In this document: piece after piece, positions 1-6,504 of the stretch
How the letters are laid out: every line of letters begins with the position of its first letter
Numbering within the stretch: the stretch's first letter is position 1
From: Candidatus Kuenenia stuttgartensis
GTDB taxonomy: Bacteria; Planctomycetota; Planctomycetia; Isosphaerales; Isosphaeraceae
Assembly: GCA_945872325.1 (NCBI GenBank)
Contig: CAMBZY010000110.1
Span: 1-8,670, forward strand
Length of the DNA: 8,670 bases
Direction of reading: 5' to 3'
The notes under the pieces: model-generated
The model's input: the letters and a program-made list of their open reading frames with translations, nothing else
What the model was told of the DNA's origin: nothing
Databases searched by the model: none
Program-made: the position numbers and the translations under genes

Positions 1-1122
1 TACAAGTAGTGCTGCGGTACCGACCACAAAATTGAAAATCAGGGCTTTCGCAGGTGTATGGTATCGGGGATGCACTGTTCCCAGAAAGCTCGGGAGGTAT
101 TTCGCTCGCCCCATTTCCAGCAAGGCTCGGCCAGAGGCTAGTGATAAACCATTGAGCGATGCAACCAGTCCAAAAAGCCCCATGGCCTGAAACAGCATGC
201 CTGCTGGACTATTTAAAGCACCAACAGCATCCAGAGCGAGTGTCAAAGGGCTGTCTGAAGCGATTGCATCTTTTGCGACATAGACCTGGCCTGAGACCAT
301 GGAAAGATCGGAAGGATTGTAAACAACGCTAGGCCAGCCTTTTACGCCCACAGACAGGACCATGATCACAGCGGCCAATACCATTAAGGTGACGAGTGAT
401 CCACCAAACCCGCGCGGGATATCTTTTGACGGATTCCTTGATTCTTCTGCCACATTGGCCAGACCTTCAATCCCGAGATACATCCAGATTGCGAATGGAA
501 GTGCCTGGAATATTCCTAAAAAGCCATTGGGCAAAGGGTCTCGTAAATATTCCTGTATCTGAAATGAAGGTGCGATCAGCCAGGCGAAAAGGATCAACCC
601 GATGGATGAAACGATGGCAATGGAGAGTTCAAATGCAGCGGCTTGCTTCACGCCTCGAACGTTGATGATTGTGACCAATCCAAGTGCCAGAATGGCAAGC
701 GGTTTTGGTCCTAACCCCAACACAGGCTGAACGATCGGAGCAATGTATGCACCCACGGCCATGGCCAGTGCGGGTGGTGCAAAGAGAAATTCCAGAACTT
801 GGGAAATACCGGCCACATAGGCCCAGAACTGGTTGATTCCCCATTGGGCATAGTCAAACACGCCGCCCGCCTTGGGGACAGCGCAAGCCATTTCAGCGTA
901 ACAGAATACGAAGCAGACATAGAGCAGAGTGACGATCAGGAAGGCCGCCATCATCCCGAGGGATCCGCCGGCCAGCAGGCCCAGATTCCAGCCAAAGTAT
1001 TCTCCACCGATGACATACCCGACACCAAGCCCCCAGAGCATCCAGGGGCCAAGGGTGCGTTCCAGCTTCGGAGTTTGTGCGTCTTCAGCGGCAGTCACGC
1101 TGGCTTGTTCAGGCTTTGTCAC
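1..1122 (-). CDS. APC-superfamily permease, ethanolamine-permease type (3' end outside window)
   Basis: An inner-membrane amino acid/polyamine/organocation transporter. The first 374 residues are visible, and the frame is still open at base 1. Family members run to roughly 450-480 residues, so about the last 100 are missing. The first membrane helix carries GVGYVIGGEYFGWN (about residues 33-46), which closely resembles the ethanolamine permease subgroup. The conserved loop AEMACAVPKAGG follows helix 2 (76-87). After a helix containing MYLGIEG comes NVAEESRNPSKDIPRG (223-238), the usual APC helix-6 exit. Later helices are clear near 310-330 and 360-374. The start is GTG at 1122: an in-frame TAG lies just upstream, and a weak GGATAGGG sits about ten bases before it. 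Only 5 bases separate it from the upstream gene's stop, so co-transcription is likely. Substrate assignment to ethanolamine is inference; no eutBC-like gene is visible, and another small amine or amino acid is possible. Confidence 0.88.
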   Translation of the reverse strand, partial: MTKPEQASVTAAEDAQTPKLERTLGPWMLWGLGVGYVIGGEYFGWNLGLLAGGSLGMMAAFLIVTLLYVCFVFCYAEMACAVPKAGGVFDYAQWGINQFWAYVAGISQVLEFLFAPPALAMAVGAYIAPIVQPVLGLGPKPLAILALGLVTIINVRGVKQAAAFELSIAIVSSIGLILFAWLIAPSFQIQEYLRDPLPNGFLGIFQALPFAIWMYLGIEGLANVAEESRNPSKDIPRGFGGSLVTLMVLAAVIMVLSVGVKGWPSVVYNPSDLSMVSGQVYVAKDAIASDSPLTLALDAVGALNSPAGMLFQAMGLFGLVASLNGLSLASGRALLEMGRAKYLPSFLGTVHPRYHTPAKALIFNFVVGTAALLV

Positions 1123-1127
1123 AGAAA

Positions 1128-1985
1128 TCAGACCCTATCCAGCAAGCGGTTTACGAGTGTCAGGCCATGAGCGACATCCAGCATTCGGGCATGTTGGTCG
1201 CCGACTTCACGCTCGATATTCAGAGGACCGTCAAATTCAACATCGGCAAGGGCTTGCAAAAATGCCGGGATATTCACTTGACCCTCGCCCAGTGGGACCT
1301 CTTCGCCCCAATGGCCAGGCATGGTTGGGCGTTTGGCGTCCTTCAGGTGAACGGAACGGATGTCCTTGCCCAGAATGTGGACGGCTCGAATCGGGTCGCC
1401 CATGTTATAGAGGAGCATGTTTGCTGGATCAAAATTCACTTTAAGGTTCGGGCACTTCAGTTCGTCGAGTGTCAGTCTCAGCAGATCGGCGGTTTCCTGA
1501 CCGGTTTCAAATGCCAGATCGATACTCAGTTCAGCAGCCAATGAGGAAGCCTGGGCCAGAGTTTCGAGCATGGCCGACCGGTTCGGGTCGCCTGGTTCAG
1601 GGATAAATCCAGCATGAAGCATCAAATCCTTCAAGCCCAGAGCATGGGTGCGATGAATGCCCCATTTGAGGGTTTCAAGGCGGCTTGGACGTGTTTCTGG
1701 ATTCCCGAAACCACCGGTCTGCTTGATGATTTCAGGTGATGTGTAATCTTCGCCTGGAAAGCCAATCATGGCGCCTGTCAGGTGCAGGCCGCTCGACAAT
1801 GCTGCGATTGGCATCGTGTCATTCTCGACCCAACTGGCGTGGTGTGGGTCGCCGCAAGCGATCTGGGTGTGCTTGGTTCCCAAGGTTTCCAAAAGCCGAA
1901 CGAGTTCCGGAACACTGCCAACTTGTAACGACCAACTGCAAACACCAAGAGGACTTCGGCTGAGAGAGGTTGCGGCGAGTCTCAT
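1128..1985 (-). CDS. Sugar phosphate isomerase/epimerase-like protein (xylose-isomerase-like TIM barrel)
   Basis: A soluble, probably cytoplasmic 285-residue protein of the AP-endonuclease-2/xylose-isomerase-like TIM-barrel superfamily, whose members isomerise or epimerise sugars, inositols or related polyols using a divalent metal. The expected metal ligands occur in order: E160 in FETGQE, D186 in NFDPANM, H213 in SVHLKDA and E258 in NIERE. WGEEVPLGEGQVN (226-238) matches the usual loop before the last strands. The length is normal for the family. The chosen start is ATG 1985 because GGAAAG lies 7 bases upstream. A TTG at 2000 would add five residues but has no ribosome site. No signal peptide is seen; the N-terminus enters the barrel directly (PLGVCSWSLQ, 12-21). 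It precedes the permease by 5 bases, so it probably acts on what the permease imports, or on a product of it. The exact substrate cannot be read from the sequence. Confidence 0.9.
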   Translation of the reverse strand: MRLAATSLSRSPLGVCSWSLQVGSVPELVRLLETLGTKHTQIACGDPHHASWVENDTMPIAALSSGLHLTGAMIGFPGEDYTSPEIIKQTGGFGNPETRPSRLETLKWGIHRTHALGLKDLMLHAGFIPEPGDPNRSAMLETLAQASSLAAELSIDLAFETGQETADLLRLTLDELKCPNLKVNFDPANMLLYNMGDPIRAVHILGKDIRSVHLKDAKRPTMPGHWGEEVPLGEGQVNIPAFLQALADVEFDGPLNIEREVGDQHARMLDVAHGLTLVNRLLDRV

Positions 1986-2146
1986 TTTGAGGCTTTCCAA
2001 TTCGGCAAATACGGAGAATTGTGAGAGCCAGATCCGTGGACCTGGAATCTGAATTAGACCCTCATGGTACGATCTCTACGAACGATTGTCGAGTTCTACC
2101 GGCTCGACTTTTGGAGAACATTTTAACTCTAGGCCAATTTTATCAA

Positions 2147-2176
2147 TCGACTCCTAAGGCTTTGCCTGTTTATACT
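2147..2176 (+). promoter_or_regulatory. Candidate sigma70-like promoter for the DUF5009-type gene
   Basis: TCGACT (2147-2152, four of six to TTGACA) and TATACT (2171-2176, five of six to TATAAT) are separated by 18 bases. Transcription would begin near 2183, leaving a leader of about 44 bases before ATG 2227. It would also make a TTG start at 2182 impossible. This is a by-eye match in the divergent spacer 1986-2226. On the other strand only an isolated -10-like TCTAAT (2058 down to 2053) is seen for the epimerase-like gene. Confidence 0.35.
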
Positions 2177-2226
2177 ATGGATTGCCATACGCTCACTTTT
2201 GTCCTGTGGATTGGAATGTTCGAATC

Positions 2227-3444
2227 ATGGATTCTGCACCGAATCAAATAGAAGCCGAGAAAAAGCTCGAAACCGAACCTAAAAACCTCGGCCGGCTTGA
2301 ATCGATCGATCAATTTCGCGGATTCACAGTGGCAGGGATGTTTCTGGTAAATTTCGTCGGCGGTTACGCCTGTATGCCAGCCATCTTAAGGCATCATAAC
2401 ACCTATTGCAGCTTTGCCGACACCATCATGCCGCAGTTCCTTATGGCTGTTGGGTTAACGTATCGCCTGACGTTCATGCGAAGGTTGAATGGAGACAATC
2501 CTGCCTCAGCCACGCAACACGCCCTTTCGCGAAATCTGGGCCTACTGCTGTTCGGGTTCGTGTTTCATGGCCTTGACGGCTCCGTTTCATCCTATGCCGA
2601 ACTCCTCACACGCGGCTGGAGGGTTTTTATCCCAACGGCATTTGAACGCAACCTGTTCGGGACACTCACAATCATCGCCGTCACGTCGTTATGGGTTTTG
2701 CCGGTGATCGGTAAATCCGTCTGGATGAGAGTCTATTGGATGATCTTCTCCGTAGCCCTCTGGCTCTTCTTCGGACTGGTCCCAGCACCTTGGTCAGGCG
2801 CCACTTACGTTGATTTCGCACTCAATAGGCCGGTCATGGACGGTGGCCCGCTCGGCTTCCTCACCTGGACCGTTCCACTTCTGGTGGGCTCCATCGCTTT
2901 CGACTGGCTCAGCCTTCCGTCAGGTTCAAGCCGCCGGATGATCCTCACTGGCTTAGGGCTCTCGATTGCTGGATATGCCATTTCCTGTGTCGGTCAACCG
3001 ACCTGGGCCGCCTTGCCGTTTGTCCCACCGCCTGCGGATCCCACCCAGATGTCGGCCAAAGAGATGGTGAGTCGAGTCTTCCTGCCGTCCGACAAAACCG
3101 AGCAAAGTGAATTCTTGAAAACCAAGGTCAATGCCTGGACCATGAGCCAGCGCGTGGGTGGTCCATCCTACCTCGTTTTCTCAGCCGGATTCGGCCTGCT
3201 CGTTTTTCAGCTCTTTCGCTGGCTGTGCGATGGACTTCACTGGAAATCAAGCATTTTTCATACGCTCAGTATCAACGCTCTGGCCGGATATGTGCTGCAT
3301 CCCATGGTGGCTTCCAAAATCAAGCCGTTTGTACCCGGCGATTCACCAGCCGCTTATGTGGCGATTGCATTCGCCTGGTATTTCGTAATCACCTGGGCGA
3401 TCTTGCGACACCTCGAAAAAACCAAAACCATCATCAAGCTCTAA
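2227..3444 (+). CDS. Heparan-alpha-glucosaminide N-acetyltransferase-like membrane protein (DUF5009/YeiB-like)
   Basis: A polytopic inner-membrane protein of 405 residues resembling bacterial relatives of lysosomal HGSNAT, which passes an acetyl group across a membrane to an amino sugar. The N-terminus has the family opening RLESIDQFRGFTVAGMFLVN (23-42). HHNTYCSFADTIMPQFLMAVG follows (56-76) and corresponds to the family pattern of polar residues, ADxxxP and a glycine-ended helix. The C-terminal INALAGYVLH (349-358) matches the NALAxYVL signature. About ten hydrophobic segments are visible, with an extra-membrane loop around 262-310 that is rich in P, D and K. ATG 2227 is preferred over TTG 2182 and GTG 2206 because it fits the candidate promoter and gives a normal polar N-terminus; the ribosome site is weak (GGAATG about 11 bases upstream). 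It converges on the GT4 gene with a 26-base gap. The reaction and acceptor are inferred; acetylation of an envelope sugar is the natural guess. Confidence 0.82.
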   Translation: MDSAPNQIEAEKKLETEPKNLGRLESIDQFRGFTVAGMFLVNFVGGYACMPAILRHHNTYCSFADTIMPQFLMAVGLTYRLTFMRRLNGDNPASATQHALSRNLGLLLFGFVFHGLDGSVSSYAELLTRGWRVFIPTAFERNLFGTLTIIAVTSLWVLPVIGKSVWMRVYWMIFSVALWLFFGLVPAPWSGATYVDFALNRPVMDGGPLGFLTWTVPLLVGSIAFDWLSLPSGSSRRMILTGLGLSIAGYAISCVGQPTWAALPFVPPPADPTQMSAKEMVSRVFLPSDKTEQSEFLKTKVNAWTMSQRVGGPSYLVFSAGFGLLVFQLFRWLCDGLHWKSSIFHTLSINALAGYVLHPMVASKIKPFVPGDSPAAYVAIAFAWYFVITWAILRHLEKTKTIIKL

Positions 3445-3470
3445 CGTGAATCCCGTTTAAGTCTAAACCA

Positions 3471-4610
3471 TCAGGCAGTCAGCGAATCCATCACCATTTT
3501 GGCGGATCTGCTCCATCGGTATTCCGAAGCGATTCGATGTCCAGCTGCCACTCGATCCTCTCGAAGTGTTGAATCTGCAAAAAGTTCAATCATGGTGGCA
3601 GCGATCGATTCTTCTGAGTTCGGATCGAAATACCATCCTGATTCTTTGGCAACATCAGGTAAACCTGTGGTGTTCGCCAATGCGACAGGGCAGCCTTGAG
3701 AAATCGCTTCCAGTACCGGGATCCCGAAGCTCTCACAAAGTGATGGGAATACCAGAGCTGTGGCCGACGCATAAGCCGCTCGAAGGGTCACGCCCTGGAC
3801 GTATCCGGCGATCTGAATCTGGACTTTCGGATTTTTCAAGGCCTGAATGGTTTGTTGCAAACGTCGGGTTTGATCCTCAGAACCTTCACCGATCAAGACG
3901 AGTGCCATCTCTCCACGGGCCACTTCAGGAACCATCGCCGCTGCCCTGATCAGGCTTTCGAGATTTTTTCTGGGCTGAAAGTTGGCGACACTCAGCAGAT
4001 AGGGCTTTTGATTGACAAGCCCTAACTCTCGATGCACACTAGCTTTCTCTTGATCTGAGGCCGGCGTGTTAAAAACTTCGTCGGCCGCATTGGGAACCAG
4101 CGTAACGCGGCCCTCTAGATGCGGATAGGCGTTCAACAGCTCTGAGGTATTGAACGGAGAGACGGAAAAGACTTTGTCAGCTGTCTGAAACAATCGGTCC
4201 AGCAAAGCTTTACGGCGCGGAGGCTGCCATCGCAGATCCTGAGCGATGTCGTGGCTTGTCACAGCCAGTTTCGATCGCCCTTTAGCCACTGCAAGCTCGG
4301 CAGGGGCATAAATCCAATCCGCTTGACCTGTCCAGGCGGTGATCGGTGGCCATGAGCTTAACCACCAGTATCTGAGCATGGTGCGAGTGGAGAATGGCAA
4401 TTCCGTACGAGGCAAGTCGTCCCAGGTTTCCCAAGTCGCAAGATTCTCTGTGTCCTGAATCCTGCCAGTCGCGAGGCTTAATTTTAAAAGTTCCGGAGAC
4501 CTGGCCAATTCATGACGCATGGCCACCGCATGGCGAGTCACGCCGGCCGGTGATCTTAAGGCATCCATGTCGTAAAACCAGACCATGCTCGGCGGCGATG
4601 CGTGTCGCAT
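3471..4610 (-). CDS. GT4-family glycosyltransferase (GT-B fold)
   Basis: A 379-residue retaining glycosyltransferase that moves a sugar from a nucleotide donor to an unknown acceptor, probably at the cytoplasmic face of the membrane. The C-terminal donor half is clear: LLSVANFQPRKNLESLI (205-221, with the R/K pair typical of the donor site), LVLIGEG (237-243), then VFPSLCESFGIPVLEA (287-302), which holds the E-x7-E signature as E293 and E301. GCPVALANTTGLPDV follows (306-320). The N-terminal acceptor half has the glycine-containing turn RSPAGVTRHA (19-28) and a tryptophan-rich stretch YWWLSSWPPITAW (81-93). There is no signal peptide. Start ATG 4610 has GGATGA 8 bases upstream; TTG 4631 would add seven residues without a ribosome site. 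It stands alone on its strand, convergent with the acyltransferase-like gene and divergent from the thioredoxin gene. The specific sugar and product are unknown. Confidence 0.9.
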   Translation of the reverse strand: MRHASPPSMVWFYDMDALRSPAGVTRHAVAMRHELARSPELLKLSLATGRIQDTENLATWETWDDLPRTELPFSTRTMLRYWWLSSWPPITAWTGQADWIYAPAELAVAKGRSKLAVTSHDIAQDLRWQPPRRKALLDRLFQTADKVFSVSPFNTSELLNAYPHLEGRVTLVPNAADEVFNTPASDQEKASVHRELGLVNQKPYLLSVANFQPRKNLESLIRAAAMVPEVARGEMALVLIGEGSEDQTRRLQQTIQALKNPKVQIQIAGYVQGVTLRAAYASATALVFPSLCESFGIPVLEAISQGCPVALANTTGLPDVAKESGWYFDPNSEESIAATMIELFADSTLREDRVAAGHRIASEYRWSRSAKMVMDSLTA

Positions 4611-4866
4611 GGTCGGATCATCCAGGATCAAGAGTTTAAGGTCTTCGAAGAACGATAGTTGTGTAAATCTATCGCGGTTTTGTACGGAGTTGGATCTGTA
4701 TCTTATGGATTCCGGAGCCTGTTCGTCAAGGCAAGCTCGGATTCATCTCCCTAGTCAGGCTCGGTAAAGCTGGTTACGATGATCCTTAGTGAACCGGCCA
4801 TCGTTCTGGAAAAGTTTTCAAGACGCCCAGGCCTTGATCCAACTCAAATAGTAGGAGTATTCCGGC
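4611..4866. other. Divergent spacer between the GT4 gene and the TPR/thioredoxin gene
   Basis: This 256-base spacer should hold promoters for both flanking genes. No -35/-10 pair with standard spacing stands out on either strand. A short leftward extension of the GT4 frame (TTG 4631) lies at its left edge. The only clear signal is the ribosome binding site at its right end. Confidence 0.5.
4853..4857 (+). promoter_or_regulatory. Strong Shine-Dalgarno site fixing the start of the thioredoxin gene
   Basis: AGGAG lies 9 bases before ATG 4867. It is the best ribosome binding site in the window and makes this start secure; most other genes here have weak or no such site. Confidence 0.8.
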
Positions 4867-5946
4867 ATGTTCTTCAACACGTTAAAAATGGCTCTGACAG
4901 CCGTTTTATTCTGCCTGTGTGCTGGCAACCTGACAGCTCAGGAAGCAAAGAAAGCCGAAAAGGGCGGCATCGGCTCGCCTCTGGTCAAGAAGATTATTGA
5001 AGGCTTACAGAAACAAGAAAGCCCGAATATTGACAAAGCCATCAGCGACCTGGAAGCTGGCCTGAAAACTTCTCCAAAGGATCGTGAAGCGGAACTCCTG
5101 CTGATCCAGCTCTACGAAACCAGTGGGATGCGAGCCGCTCAGGAAGACGAAAAAAAGGCGGCTCCTTATTTTCTGAAAGCCGCAACGGCCCTGCGGACTT
5201 TGTTGAAGTCTGACAAACTGAGTGGACCTCAGGAAAAACTGATCGCTGAAATGGTCTTCTATAACGAAGCCTGCGTTCAGGCCAAGGCCGGCAAATCAGA
5301 TGAAGCCATGCAATCGCTCAAAGATTGTTTTGCAGCTGGTGTGGACAATGTTTCCATGCTATCAACCGACAAAGATCTCGACAGCCTCCGCAAACGCGAC
5401 GACTTCAAGGCGATGGTCAAAGAACTGACTGTCAAAGCCGCCGTCGAAGCGAAAAAAGAATTCGCCGAAATGATCGCCAGTCAGAAGACGTTCAAATTCG
5501 ACTTCGACTTGAAAGACCTTGATGGCAAGAAAGTCAAACTGGCGGATTTCAAAGGCAAATATCTGATCGTCGATATCTGGGGCACCTGGTGTCCACCATG
5601 CCGCGCTGAAATTCCTCACTTCATTGAAGTGCTTGATAAATACAAGTCCAAGGGACTGGAAATTATCGGAATCAACTATGAAGGTGGAGACGACGAAAAG
5701 GAAGCCATCGACACGATCAAGAAATTCAATAAGACCATGAAAGTGCCTTATAATTGCGTGATCGGTGATGAAAAGACCCAGAAGCAGGTCCCTGATTTTC
5801 AAGGATATCCCACCACCCTGTTCCTCGACCGTTCAGGCAAAGTGCGAATGACAATCGTAGGCGGCCAGCCGCTTTATCGACTTGAAGCCGCTGTGGAAGC
5901 CCTGATGGATTCCGATAAGGCTGCTTCAGAGAAGGCCGGCGAGTGA
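4867..5946 (+). CDS. Secreted TPR-like protein with C-terminal TlpA/ResA-type thioredoxin domain
   Basis: A 359-residue exported redox protein. Residues 1-24 form a signal peptide (short basic start, hydrophobic core about 8-20, likely cleavage after LTA), so the mature protein should act in the periplasm. Residues 35-190 are helical and TPR-like: one repeat near 50-85, and another around 130-160 (FYNEACVQAKAGKSDEAM) followed by the common tail containing DLDSLRKRDDFKAM (170-183). The thioredoxin domain spans about 205-345: DFKGKYLIVDIWGTWCPPC with active-site C242 and C245, and the cis-proline in GYPTT (P315). WCPPC is the usual TlpA/ResA active site, so thiol-disulfide exchange is expected. 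The partner is unknown; the TPR part may bind it. The start has a strong ribosome site. The C-terminus is short, charged and lysine/glutamate-rich. A UUCG-capped hairpin lies 36 bases after the stop. Expected client roles (cytochrome maturation, oxidative folding) are inference. Confidence 0.92.
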   Translation: MFFNTLKMALTAVLFCLCAGNLTAQEAKKAEKGGIGSPLVKKIIEGLQKQESPNIDKAISDLEAGLKTSPKDREAELLLIQLYETSGMRAAQEDEKKAAPYFLKAATALRTLLKSDKLSGPQEKLIAEMVFYNEACVQAKAGKSDEAMQSLKDCFAAGVDNVSMLSTDKDLDSLRKRDDFKAMVKELTVKAAVEAKKEFAEMIASQKTFKFDFDLKDLDGKKVKLADFKGKYLIVDIWGTWCPPCRAEIPHFIEVLDKYKSKGLEIIGINYEGGDDEKEAIDTIKKFNKTMKVPYNCVIGDEKTQKQVPDFQGYPTTLFLDRSGKVRMTIVGGQPLYRLEAAVEALMDSDKAASEKAGE

Positions 5947-5982
5947 TCGCCAATCGAGGCTTGATTTAAACATAGCGATGCA

Positions 5983-6016
5983 GGGGCGAGTTTAAGACTT
6001 CGGCTTGGCTCGTCCT
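5983..6016 (+). terminator. UUCG-capped stem-loop downstream of the thioredoxin gene
   Basis: GGGCGAG (5984-5990) pairs with CTCGTCC (6009-6015) with one G-U pair; G5983-U6016 can extend it. Inside, AAG (5994-5996) pairs with CTT (6004-6006), with A5997 bulged, and C5998-G6003 closes a UUCG loop, an exceptionally stable tetraloop. It begins 36 bases after the stop codon. No U-tract follows directly, so it could be an unconventional terminator or a 3'-end stabiliser. Confidence 0.4.
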
Positions 6017-6132
6017 GAATCGTTAATGATTTTAAATTCTGAATCATACGAAAGTTTTGTTTTAAGGTGTATGGGTGGAATACCAATAGGGATCAGGTCG
6101 AAAATGTATACCGGTCTGCAGTCATTTTTGAT

Positions 6133-6174
6133 CTTCTGGCCAACGGTCGGGGAGCCTTCACCCCAATCCAGAGG
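6133..6174 (+). other. Two-tier stem-loop in the long spacer
   Basis: CTTCTGG (6133-6139) pairs with CCAGAGG (6168-6174), seven pairs including one wobble. Within it GGGG (6149-6152) pairs with CCCC (6161-6164), and G6154-C6159 can close a CCTT loop after an A-A mismatch. A U-rich stretch (TTTTACTTT, 6180-6188) follows a few bases later, so on the plus strand it resembles a weak terminator. Function unknown. Confidence 0.3.
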
Positions 6175-6297
6175 CCTGGTTTTACTTTAGGTTTCTCGAT
6201 CTCCTGCGAATTCTTAATTAATAGTCGTCTCCAATGGAGCTTGAATACACGATTCAGGGCGGGGAGTTGGTGTCCTGCGGATATGCCTCTTTTTTTC

Positions 6298-6324
6298 AGG
6301 GTTTGTGTTTATAAAACGATCCCT
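6298..6324 (+). other. Small stem-loop with possible alternative pairing
   Basis: AGGG (6298-6301) pairs with CCCT (6321-6324), and inside GTTT (6307-6310) pairs with AAAC (6314-6317) around a three-base loop. CAGG (6297-6300) could instead pair with CCTG (6327-6330), which itself can pair with ATTCAGG (6252-6258), so the pairings compete. It lies about 180 bases before ATG 6505. The evidence is complementarity only. Confidence 0.2.
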
Positions 6325-6504
6325 ATCCTGAATGGACGGATTGTTTTGCACACCGCTTGTGATGATCTAAAGCTATTTCGTGCAATATCCTGCGATTAAA
6401 TTGGTGGTATTCGTCTAAGGGGTATTGTGTGGAGTGAATCCGGTGGATAGGATACTTATGTCAATGTTCCTTCAGCATATTATTCCAATGGTTGAAAAAC
6501 GATT

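Larger units (their letters stand above)
5947..6504. other. Long spacer without a convincing gene; contains several hairpin-forming segments
   Basis: No reading frame here looks like a gene. The longest (plus, 6067-6399) has no proper ribosome site and an arginine-, serine- and cysteine-rich composition with no recognisable motif. The spacer looks more AT-rich than the genes to its left. By eye it contains three compact stem-loops (5983-6016, 6133-6174, 6298-6324), a run of seven T (6290-6296) without a stem directly before it, and a 7-bp inverted pair, ATTCAGG (6252-6258) with CCTGAAT (6327-6333). It may hold the end of the thioredoxin transcript plus a long structured leader, or a small RNA, for the gene at 6505. 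No good promoter pair was found. Confidence 0.5.

Noticed and set aside
1077..1544. Long plus-strand frames opposite the permease and epimerase-like genes
   Set aside because: They are antisense shadows of well-supported minus-strand genes and show no protein-family features.
4586..4631. Alternative GT4 starts (TTG 4631, ATG 4586)
   Set aside because: Neither has a ribosome site; ATG 4610 has GGATGA at a suitable distance.
6288..6296. Run of seven T as intrinsic terminator
   Set aside because: No GC-rich stem lies directly before it on the plus strand, and read as A on the minus strand it has no terminator sense.
6067..6399. 110-codon plus-strand frame in the long spacer
   Set aside because: AAGG is too close to the ATG, the composition is rich in R, S, C and F, no motif or membrane pattern is visible, and the frame runs through the hairpin segments. 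It reads like open noncoding sequence.
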